In this document: one piece after another, positions 6,128 to 11,472 of the stretch
How positions within the stretch are numbered: position 1 is the first letter of the stretch
Layout of the letters: every line of letters begins with the position of its first letter
Source of the DNA: an uncultured Chlamydiae bacterium
GTDB lineage: Bacteria > Chlamydiota > Chlamydiia > Chlamydiales > SM23-39
Assembly (NCBI GenBank): GCA_903909295.1
Contig: CAIVVG010000174.1
Location: forward strand, 1 to 11,472
Direction of reading: 5' to 3'
Length of the DNA stretch: 11,472 nucleotides
Translations under genes and position numbers: made by a program
The notes under the pieces: model-generated
What the model was told of the DNA's origin: nothing
What the model saw: only the letters and a program-made list of their open reading frames with translations
Databases searched by the model: none

Positions 6128-6677
6128 ACTCACACGTGCGGGTATCCACTTTGACTTTTTCCCCTTCCTCTACGAAGATGGGGACCTGGATTTTCGCACC
6201 TGTTTCTGTCGTCGCCGGCTTCATCACTCTTCCGGAAGCCGTATCGCCTCGGACGCCGGGCGAAGTCTCTGTGATCAACATCTCCATGAATGTGGGAGGG
6301 ACCAGTTCGATCGGAGCTCCTTTGTAGAAGACGACTCGGTAGATGACCTCTTCCATAAGCCACGGCGCATTGGACCCAATCAGTTCATTGGAAATCGTGA
6401 TCTGGTCAAAGGTTTTTTCATCCATGAAGACAGAGCCATCGGATTCCTTGTAGAGGAAGCGCATCTCGGCCTCTTCGATGTCTGCTAAGTCGAGTTTCTC
6501 ACCCGATTTATAGGTCCGTTCGACCACGCGGCCGGTGACCATATTTTTCATTTTGATCCGGTTAAAGGCTTGGCCCTTGCCCGGTTTTACAAACTCGTTG
6601 GCGATGATGAGGTAGGGTTCTTTATCGACCTCTACTTTCATCCCAGCGCGTATTTCATTGGTGGTTGCAGATGCCAT
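6108..6677 (-). CDS. efp: Translation elongation factor P
   Basis: EF-P binds between the ribosomal P and E sites and relieves stalling at polyproline stretches. The 189-residue protein has the three EF-P domains in order: KOW-like N-domain (1-64), middle OB domain and C-terminal OB domain ending VKVDTRTCEYVSRVN. The modification loop reads EFVKPGKGQAF. With the start at 6677, the modified lysine is residue 34, the same number as in E. coli, and this supports 6677 over ATG 6689. ATG 6689 also overlaps the -10 box. The loop and C-terminus are of the E. coli type that EpmA modifies, and epmA is the next gene. There is no Shine-Dalgarno sequence, consistent with the very short leader predicted from the promoter. 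Confidence 0.97.
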   Translation of the reverse strand: MASATTNEIRAGMKVEVDKEPYLIIANEFVKPGKGQAFNRIKMKNMVTGRVVERTYKSGEKLDLADIEEAEMRFLYKESDGSVFMDEKTFDQITISNELIGSNAPWLMEEVIYRVVFYKGAPIELVPPTFMEMLITETSPGVRGDTASGRVMKPATTETGAKIQVPIFVEEGEKVKVDTRTCEYVSRVN

Positions 6678-6687
6678 ATTGGGGACC

Positions 6688-6717
6688 ATTATAGGAAGAG
6701 GCGAGTTTTATTTTCAA
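6688..6717 (-). promoter_or_regulatory. Promoter for efp-epmA
   Basis: On the minus strand a -35 box TTGAAA (6717-6712), an 18-base spacer and a -10 box TATAAT (6693-6688) precede efp. Transcription would begin about 6679-6682, only 2-5 bases before the ATG at 6677, so the message may be almost leaderless. Confidence 0.65.
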
Positions 6718-6757
6718 GGCTCTTGCGTCAAATAGCCCCCGCGGCTACCATCTACCC

Positions 6758-6773
6758 TTAAAAAATTTTTTAA
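6758..6773. repeat. 16-bp perfect A/T palindrome in the divergent gap
   Basis: The sequence TTAAAAAATTTTTTAA lies between the divergent efp and 249-aa genes, 24 bases before the latter's start. Adjacent A and T tracts suggest intrinsically bent DNA, or a site for a nucleoid protein. A weak + strand promoter (TTGCGT, 17 bases, TACCAT at about 6724-6752) lies just upstream, which would place the palindrome in the leader. Function is inference. Confidence 0.4.
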
Positions 6774-6797
6774 ACACAACAATAGGGGGAGATGAAT

Positions 6798-7547
6798 ATG
6801 GCATCAGCGACAGGAAGTGTGCGACGTGTAACTGCTTGGGAAAGACTTGAGGAGAAGAGATTGCCGGGAGAACTTGAAGTGGGTCTGGTGCAAGAGATCA
6901 GTGCACCGAATGGGACAACGGACGCAATGATACGCAGGAGCAAGGACCTCGACCTAAAAGAGAAGACCGATTTTGAGCGCAATGGTAGAATGGCGGCTAG
7001 AGAAGTGGCTCGGTCTATCGCAGTGGATGTTCAGGAGAGATGGAAAGCCATTATGTCTGAGCGCTACACAATTAAACCTATTCTCGGAAATCCTTTGCGA
7101 GAGAAGTATTCTTTGACCTTCACACACAATGTACAACAGATCAAGGGTTGGATGGGCACGGCAGCGAGGGAGGAGCCTTTTTGTTCGTGGTTTGAGGGAT
7201 TGGAGAAACTCGCTCCTAAAAAGGAGAAGGGCGATTCTAAGACTAGCTTCATTCAGGATTCTGCACTTCCTGGGGAGGTAGATAAGACCATTTTCCAGAA
7301 GTACATGGCTATCTTGGGGCCGTCGGTCAAAGTAGAGACAGAGCAACGTCTCAAAGAGTATCAAGGGATCCCAGGGAATAGCAAATGCCAATTCACGGTC
7401 ACATGGGTTGATAGCACGATCGCATACATGCCAGCCGATGCCCAATACGTGGAGGTGGCGGTGTGGGTTTCTGAAACGCCCCTCTCATCCCAGCCAGATG
7501 CTCTGCCGGGGAGTCAATATCCCTCTCCTCAATGCACCGTCTCATGA
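6798..7547 (+). CDS. Unrecognised protein, about 249 aa
   Basis: I do not recognise this family. The protein appears soluble, with no signal peptide or membrane segment. Residues 1-90 look helical and charged (VTAWERLEEKRLPGEL, then MAAREVARSIAVDVQERW). The middle includes YSLTFTHNVQQIKGWMGTA and EPFCSWFEGLEKLAPKKEKG. The C-terminal part has probable beta strands (SKCQFTVTWVDSTIAYMP, QYVEVAVWVSE) and a Ser/Pro-rich tail. Two starts are 6 bases apart: ATG 6792 and ATG 6798. The GGGGGAG site (6785-6791) overlaps the first and is correctly spaced for the second, so 6798 is preferred. The first five residues (MASAT) equal those of divergent efp. A secreted effector is possible in an intracellular bacterium, but nothing seen here shows it. 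Confidence 0.75.
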   Translation: MASATGSVRRVTAWERLEEKRLPGELEVGLVQEISAPNGTTDAMIRRSKDLDLKEKTDFERNGRMAAREVARSIAVDVQERWKAIMSERYTIKPILGNPLREKYSLTFTHNVQQIKGWMGTAAREEPFCSWFEGLEKLAPKKEKGDSKTSFIQDSALPGEVDKTIFQKYMAILGPSVKVETEQRLKEYQGIPGNSKCQFTVTWVDSTIAYMPADAQYVEVAVWVSETPLSSQPDALPGSQYPSPQCTVS

Positions 7548-8591
7548 GAGGAGAGTGGACAGCCCCTGGCGCAAAAGCTCCAGGGGTTTTTCCTTGCCAA
7601 AAGCGTACTTATAGACTTCCTGGCGCACGGCAGAAAATTCTTTTCTGCTCTGTTCCAGGGTCTTTTCAATAACGCCGAAGACGTTTCCACAGTCTCGAGT
7701 GGAAAGGCTGATCCCGCACCGGTGGAGGAAGCTCCCCCGGTCGGCCTTTGTATTGAAAAAATACATCGGCTTGTCAAAGCTCAAAAAGTCGTAGCCAATG
7801 GAGGAAAAATCGCCCAAGTAGGCATCGGCTAAATCCAAGAGGGGATAGATGGGAGGGAAGTTTTCTAAAAACAGCACTCCTGGATGGTCTTTGTACCGCT
7901 CAAAGATCGCCGTCGTCTCTCCGAGATGTCGCTCAAAGAGGTAAGGGTGGAGCTTAATGATCAGTTGGAACTCCCCATCGAGCTGCTCGATCAATCGAGC
8001 GCATTCCTCAAAGAACGAAGACCGATTTTCTTCGCTGCTCCAGGTGGGGCAGTAAAAGACGATTTTTTTATTTCGCTCCAGCTTACCAAATACTTGGTCT
8101 TCAGCCAGCTCTCGGTAAAACGGTCGGTGCTCCTCGAAAAAGAGGCGCCGGTAGTTGCCCGTCACCACCGTCTGCTGCACCTGATCTAGCATCCCCGTAT
8201 CTCTCATGAGATCGATCATATGTTCCCCGTAGACTAGCGAGATGTCTTCTGGTGCGTGGTGTTCCTTAGACAGAGAAAACCCCTTGTCGGAGTTTCCGTG
8301 AGGACAGTATACGATCCGCATCTGTTTGTTATGAAACAAAGGAAAAAAGGGGAGCATCTCAATGGCCCACCGCTTACTACTCACAAAGAGCACATCAAAC
8401 TGAGCCGCTAAAAAAGAGGGGTCGATCTCATTTTTTTCCATGAAACGGGTCTCCACCTGCGGGTAGAATGTACGAGCCAAATCGTAGGTTTCCGGCTCAT
8501 CGACGATCAGTGGAATTTTGAGAATGGCCGCTAAAACCCCTAAGTGGTCGAGAAGGTTAGCGGGTGTGGGGGTGAGAGCTGCAGCGCGCAT
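7542..8591 (-). CDS. CDP-glycerol glycerophosphotransferase-like protein (TagB/TagF family)
   Basis: This family has a GT-B fold and transfers glycerol phosphate or related groups to cell-surface polymers. The 349-residue protein carries a conserved histidine in YCPHGNSDKG (95-104), CPTW (181-184), IIKLHP (211-216), and DFSSIGYDFLSFDKPMYFF (261-279), which holds the family's Asp, Ser and Pro signature. An N-terminal domain of about 90 residues precedes these. There is no membrane segment, so it would act at the inner face of the membrane or in the cytoplasm. Chlamydiae are not known to make teichoic acids, so the acceptor is unknown. The start ATG follows the upstream ATPase gene's stop directly (TAAATG), without a clear ribosome site. 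The last codons contain the opposing gene's terminator. Confidence 0.8.
   Translation of the reverse strand: MRAAALTPTPANLLDHLGVLAAILKIPLIVDEPETYDLARTFYPQVETRFMEKNEIDPSFLAAQFDVLFVSSKRWAIEMLPFFPLFHNKQMRIVYCPHGNSDKGFSLSKEHHAPEDISLVYGEHMIDLMRDTGMLDQVQQTVVTGNYRRLFFEEHRPFYRELAEDQVFGKLERNKKIVFYCPTWSSEENRSSFFEECARLIEQLDGEFQLIIKLHPYLFERHLGETTAIFERYKDHPGVLFLENFPPIYPLLDLADAYLGDFSSIGYDFLSFDKPMYFFNTKADRGSFLHRCGISLSTRDCGNVFGVIEKTLEQSRKEFSAVRQEVYKYAFGKEKPLELLRQGLSTLLS
7563..7591 (+). terminator. Intrinsic terminator for the 249-aa gene
   Basis: CCCCTGG (7563-7569) pairs with CCAGGGG (7580-7586), extended by GC/GC across one mismatch to an AAAA loop, and five T (7587-7591) follow. It lies 16 bases past the + strand stop codon. 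It is wholly inside the coding sequence of the convergent glycerophosphotransferase-like gene, where it encodes PLELLRQG on the other strand. Confidence 0.85.
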
Positions 8592-9797
8592 TTAAAGTAG
8601 ATACCACGGTGTTGCTGGGACGGCTTTATGAGTGTGGGCTTGGTGTTCGCCGCAATAAATCACCAGACCCTTGGTCGCTGGATTTTTATCGAGGAGAAGC
8701 CACTGCTCGATGCTTTTGCTGAAATCGGAGTGGAAAGATTGAGAAATTTTGATTTCAATGGGAAATCCAATGCGGCCATTGTAGATCAATAAATCGATTT
8801 CATTTTGAGTCTGGTCTCTCCAGAAGTAGAGGGGAGGCTTTTCCCCTAAATTGCAAAACCGCTTGTAGCATTCACTGACAATGAATGTTTCAAAGATGTG
8901 CCCGCGCAGAGGATGTGTTTTCAGGTGATCGATATTCCGAATCGATAACAGGTGGCATAAGAGCCCCGTGTCTATGAAAAAAATCTTAGGTGTTTTTACA
9001 ATTCGCTTGGAGAAATTTTCAAAAGAAGGGGGGAGGAGAAAGATCACGCCGCTCGTTTCTAAAACCGAGATCCACTCCTTCACCGTAGGAATAGAAATTC
9101 CCAATGCGCCCGAAATATCTGCATAGTCGAGTAGCTGTCCCGATCGGGAAGCGCATAAAAGGAGAAAATGTTCAAATACGCTCAAGTTCCGAATATTGAG
9201 AAGAGAACGGACATCTCTCTCGACATAAGTAGAGAGATAGTTTTCATACCACTTATAGCTGTCCATGTTTTTATCGTGGATGCGGGGATAAAACCCTTGC
9301 CAAAGAAGGTGGTATAAGTCTTCTTGTGGTACAGGTTCTCTTCCTGAATGCATAACCTGAAAAACAGACTCCACGCTGGCATCTACTGGGTATCCCTTCA
9401 ACTCTAAAAAGGAGAGGGGCAGCAGCTTAAAAGTGACAATACGCCCCGCGAGAGATTGAGAGATGCTCTCCATTAAAAGAAACTGAGAAGACCCCGTCAG
9501 GATATACTGTCCCGGATCTTGTTTTTCGTCCACGAGTTCCTGCAGGTAAGAAAAGAGCTCAGGGACGCGCTGCACTTCGTCGAGGATGACGAAGGGGCCT
9601 GTATCTTTGAGAAACCCCCTCGGATCTTGCGAGGCTCGGTGCCTCGTATCAATATTCTCCAAAGAGACGTACTTGTAAGTGGGAAATAGCGCCTTGGCGA
9701 GCGTTGTTTTTCCGCTCTGTCTGGGACCGACAAGAGCCAGAATCGGATACTGCTCCACATACTTTAGGATCTGTTTCTCAAGGTGCCTTTGGATCAT
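8592..9797 (-). CDS. AAA ATPase with DUF4143-type C-terminal domain
   Basis: The 401-residue protein belongs to the common AAA_14/DUF4143 family, whose cellular role is poorly known. Walker A is GPRQSGKT (24-31), Walker B is FVILDEVQ (69-76), LTGSSQF (100-106) fits the sensor strand, and SLAGR (115-119) follows. The C-terminal half has the family's IFFIDTGLLCHLL and GHIFETFIVSE blocks. It ends with NEIDLLI and PIEIK, which resemble a PD-(D/E)XK nuclease-like core. The start at 9797 (MIQRHLEKQI) matches family N-termini. A longer reading from 9914 would add 39 hydrophobic residues and overlap the divergent gene, so it is rejected. The gene has a perfect-consensus promoter and reads directly into the glycerophosphotransferase-like gene. 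These genes move often between genomes, so transfer is plausible. Confidence 0.88.
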   Translation of the reverse strand: MIQRHLEKQILKYVEQYPILALVGPRQSGKTTLAKALFPTYKYVSLENIDTRHRASQDPRGFLKDTGPFVILDEVQRVPELFSYLQELVDEKQDPGQYILTGSSQFLLMESISQSLAGRIVTFKLLPLSFLELKGYPVDASVESVFQVMHSGREPVPQEDLYHLLWQGFYPRIHDKNMDSYKWYENYLSTYVERDVRSLLNIRNLSVFEHFLLLCASRSGQLLDYADISGALGISIPTVKEWISVLETSGVIFLLPPSFENFSKRIVKTPKIFFIDTGLLCHLLSIRNIDHLKTHPLRGHIFETFIVSECYKRFCNLGEKPPLYFWRDQTQNEIDLLIYNGRIGFPIEIKISQSFHSDFSKSIEQWLLLDKNPATKGLVIYCGEHQAHTHKAVPATPWYLL

Positions 9798-9798
9798 A

Positions 9799-9833
9799 TT
9801 GACAATTATAAGATTGAATCTTAGATTTGTCAA
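9799..9833. repeat. 35-bp palindrome overlapping divergent promoters
   Basis: TTGACAA (9799-9805) and TTGTCAA (9827-9833), and within them the exact palindrome TAAGATTGAATCTTA (9809-9823), share one centre at 9816. Only 2 of 17 paired positions mismatch by my count. Because of the symmetry the + strand also carries TTGACA (9799-9804), 17 bases, then TAGATT (9822-9827). That is a weaker promoter facing the AMP nucleosidase gene at 9901. The palindrome is also a natural operator for a dimeric regulator. Both roles are inferred. Confidence 0.6.
9805..9833 (-). promoter_or_regulatory. Perfect-consensus promoter for the ATPase gene
   Basis: On the minus strand TTGACA (9833-9828), a 17-base spacer and TATAAT (9810-9805) match the sigma-70-type consensus at every position. 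Only 7 bases separate the -10 box from the ATG at 9797, so the message probably starts at or within a few bases of the start codon. The promoter sits inside a 35-bp palindrome. Confidence 0.8.
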
Positions 9834-9900
9834 GAATAGCTGTAATATACTTATGTACAATATGTTAGGTAGTACTAGATTTTTATAAGCCCCGCCTAGT

Positions 9901-10737
9901 ATGATGGGTCCCATGGAAAGAAACCCCCAAGAAGCTGAGATTGCGAGACAGACCCTGGAGAGGTACTCTGGGTGTTCGGCCGGAGAATTTCAGGGGAACC
10001 TGATTTTGACCAATTTCCCCCGTTACGTAGAGTACTTTGCTCAGACGAGGAAAGTGCCTATCTTAGAAGGGTCGATGTTCAAAGTGGCCCACTGCCCGGC
10101 AGAAGGTGTGAGTATTTTGGATTTTAAAATTGGCTCCCCGGCAGCCGCTCTCGTGGTGGATATCTGCTCTTTCCTCCCTATCCGCGCCAGCGTCCTCTTG
10201 GGGATGTGCGGTGGGCTTCGCCGCCGCTACCAAGTGGGTGACTATCTAGTTCCGGTAGCCTCTATTCGCGGAGAGGGGACCTCTGACTTCTATTTCCCCA
10301 TCGAAGTGCCCGCGCTGGCTAACTTTTTGATGCAGCGCGCCGTCACCGAAGTACTGGATCGAGAGAAAGCGAATTACCATATCGGGATCACCTACACGAC
10401 CAATATGCGCTTTTGGGAATTCAACGAAGAGTTCAAGAATCGATTGAAAGCGACCAAGGCCCAAGGGATCGAGATGGAATGCGCCACCCTCTTTGCCGCC
10501 AGCTACAAGAGAAAGTACACTTTAGGAGCCCTTCTATTGGTCTCCGACCTCCCACTGAATGCAGACGGGATCAAGACCAAGCAGAGTTCGAGCTTTGTGT
10601 ATGATAACTACACAGCAGACCACGTGGAAAAGGGGATCAAAATCCTCCAGCGAGCCCGTGAGATGCAGTCCAAGCACATCAAAGGCGCCTACCACCGCAA
10701 CCTCAACGGCGAAGCCGTCCCTACTCCGCAGGTTTAA
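9901..10737 (+). CDS. amn: AMP nucleosidase-like protein (phosphorylase-fold catalytic domain)
   Basis: AMP nucleosidase hydrolyses AMP to adenine and ribose 5-phosphate. The 278-residue protein corresponds to the C-terminal catalytic half of E. coli Amn, without its N-terminal regulatory domain. Matching blocks are GMCGGLRRRYQVGDYLVPVA (101-120), VPALANFLMQRAV, TTNMRFWEF, GIEMECATLFAA (189-200, with the ribose-binding glutamate E193) and LLLVSDLPLN (211-220, with the catalytic-type aspartate D216). The N-terminus GPMERNPQEAEIARQTLERY is not shared with Amn and may be a chlamydial feature. The start is uncertain among ATG 9901, 9904 and 9913, and there is no clear ribosome site. Other nucleoside phosphorylases share the fold, but the GGLR-x-GDY and SDLPL context favours Amn. 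The stop overlaps the convergent gene. Confidence 0.8.
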   Translation: MMGPMERNPQEAEIARQTLERYSGCSAGEFQGNLILTNFPRYVEYFAQTRKVPILEGSMFKVAHCPAEGVSILDFKIGSPAAALVVDICSFLPIRASVLLGMCGGLRRRYQVGDYLVPVASIRGEGTSDFYFPIEVPALANFLMQRAVTEVLDREKANYHIGITYTTNMRFWEFNEEFKNRLKATKAQGIEMECATLFAASYKRKYTLGALLLVSDLPLNADGIKTKQSSSFVYDNYTADHVEKGIKILQRAREMQSKHIKGAYHRNLNGEAVPTPQV

Positions 10738-11472
10738 TACCACTTAGCGGATACGCACACGTTGTCAAATGCATCCAGACTATCCACTTGCTTTTCGAGC
10801 AGGCTCTTTGTTTTCGCATCGAGCTGCTCAGGCATTTTCAAGAGTTCGTGTCTCAGATATAAAAATATCTCAAATATTTTTTGCCTAACCGGCCGCCAGA
10901 TATTTTTTTTCTTTGCTAACGTGGCGATTTTTGAGCTCACTCGGAGCAATTCGCTCAGAGAATCAGGCGTGACGGGGGAATGTTCTATTTTCTTCTGGAG
11001 ATGGAAGAGGGGGATGATGAGATCCATTTGGGTGCGGATAGCGTCTTTCAACCGATCTTCACAATGCGGGAGGCATGAAGAGGCAATTTGTCGGAAAGCT
11101 TCAATTTGAGGAGTCAGTCGGGCTAGCCAGTCGCTTTCCATGATCCTTTGGGGCGTGAGAGTTTTTTTACGGAGAGCGCCTTCTACTAACAGAACGAATT
11201 CCTTAAGCTGGGGTTCTGTGAACGGATCTTGTTTTTGAAAATAGCTTTCTAGCAGCTGTTTTTCTTGATCGGTGCGATTCCAAAAGAGGAGTAAATCCTG
11301 AACGTATTTAGGAGGGGAGGAAAGCTTGGCCGCCTGGACCTGAAACACCTTTTTTATGTCTGGCTGGAACTGATTGGGGTATTTGGCCAAAAGGATCAGG
11401 ATTTCTTCTGGAATCGAGTCTCGGTTCAGAGCGGAAATCCATGGGGTTATGTTAGTTAAATAGGAGGGGTAG
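10734..11472 (-). CDS. Unrecognised helical protein, C-terminal part (5' end outside window)
   Basis: I do not recognise this family. The 245 residues in the window are predicted to be nearly all helix, rich in Leu, Lys and Gln, without signal peptide or membrane segment. They include FQVQAAKLSSPPKYVQDLL, LIIPLFHLQKKIEHSP and RPVRQKIFEIFLYLRHELL. The frame stays open from the TTG at 11390 to the window edge and continues plausibly (TPWISALNRDSIPEEIL), with no ATG or GTG, so the true start lies beyond 11472. Its stop overlaps the amn stop in the palindrome TTAA (10734-10737). No terminator with a T run is visible on either strand at this junction. Confidence 0.65.
   Translation of the reverse strand, partial: YPSYLTNITPWISALNRDSIPEEILILLAKYPNQFQPDIKKVFQVQAAKLSSPPKYVQDLLLFWNRTDQEKQLLESYFQKQDPFTEPQLKEFVLLVEGALRKKTLTPQRIMESDWLARLTPQIEAFRQIASSCLPHCEDRLKDAIRTQMDLIIPLFHLQKKIEHSPVTPDSLSELLRVSSKIATLAKKKNIWRPVRQKIFEIFLYLRHELLKMPEQLDAKTKSLLEKQVDSLDAFDNVCVSAKWY

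Noticed and set aside
6954..7445. Minus-strand frame opposite the 249-aa gene
   Set aside because: The + strand frame has a ribosome site, a start at correct spacing and an intrinsic terminator. The minus frame has none.
8592..9914. Longer reading of the ATPase gene starting at 9914
   Set aside because: It adds 39 hydrophobic residues that do not fit the family, spans the consensus promoter and palindrome, and overlaps the divergent amn start.
10706..10718. ACGGC/GCCGT hairpin at the end of amn as a terminator of the convergent gene
   Set aside because: The stem is only five pairs and no T run follows on the minus strand. It is probably a by-product of coding sequence.
1..11472. Defence island, CRISPR array, tRNA or prophage
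   Set aside because: No repeat-spacer pattern, tRNA-like fold, integrase or defence enzyme set was seen. The DUF4143 ATPase alone does not make a defence system.

Overview
The window looks like chromosome from a member of the Chlamydiae outside the genus Chlamydia (an 'environmental', Parachlamydiales-type lineage). The main reason is the run nrdR-dksA-lspA, which is also adjacent in Chlamydia genomes. A short AMP nucleosidase of the type annotated in some chlamydiae and several unrecognised, possibly lineage-specific proteins agree with this. Base composition is roughly balanced by eye, which is high for known chlamydiae, so the genus is left open. No phage, plasmid, CRISPR, rRNA or tRNA genes were seen.

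Region 1 (1-4013, + strand) is a very compact block of seven genes in which every neighbouring pair overlaps: nrdR (5' end outside the window), a dksA-like gene with a degenerate zinc finger, lspA, an unrecognised gene, a shortened cinA (amidohydrolase domain), a class I RNA methyltransferase of the RlmI type, and a SpoU/TrmH RNA methyltransferase. Stops and starts interlock, so translational coupling is likely.

Region 2 (4014-4865) begins with a 172-bp near-palindrome that fills the gap between the SpoU gene and a RluA-type pseudouridine synthase gene. Its right end runs into the synthase gene and supplies the start codon and first few codons. The synthase gene ends in two overlapping hairpins.

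Region 3 (4902-6717, - strand) holds efp (elongation factor P) and epmA (the EF-P lysyl ligase), which form a substrate-enzyme pair. A separate small gene follows with its own near-consensus promoter. A terminator-like hairpin with six U lies just after the efp stop, inside the first codons of epmA, so epmA may be expressed only by read-through.

Region 4 (6718-9797) has an unrecognised + strand gene facing a two-gene - strand unit: an AAA ATPase with a DUF4143-type C-terminus, followed directly by a CDP-glycerol glycerophosphotransferase-like protein. The + strand gene's terminator sits inside the 3' coding end of the glycerophosphotransferase-like gene.

Region 5 (9798-11472) begins with a 35-bp palindrome that contains a perfect-consensus promoter for the ATPase gene and a weaker mirror promoter facing the AMP nucleosidase gene. 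The AMP nucleosidase gene converges on an unrecognised helical protein that runs off the window edge. No clearly new multi-gene system is visible. The most unusual points are the 172-bp element that starts the rluA-type gene, the palindromic two-way promoter, and the terminators placed inside coding sequence.
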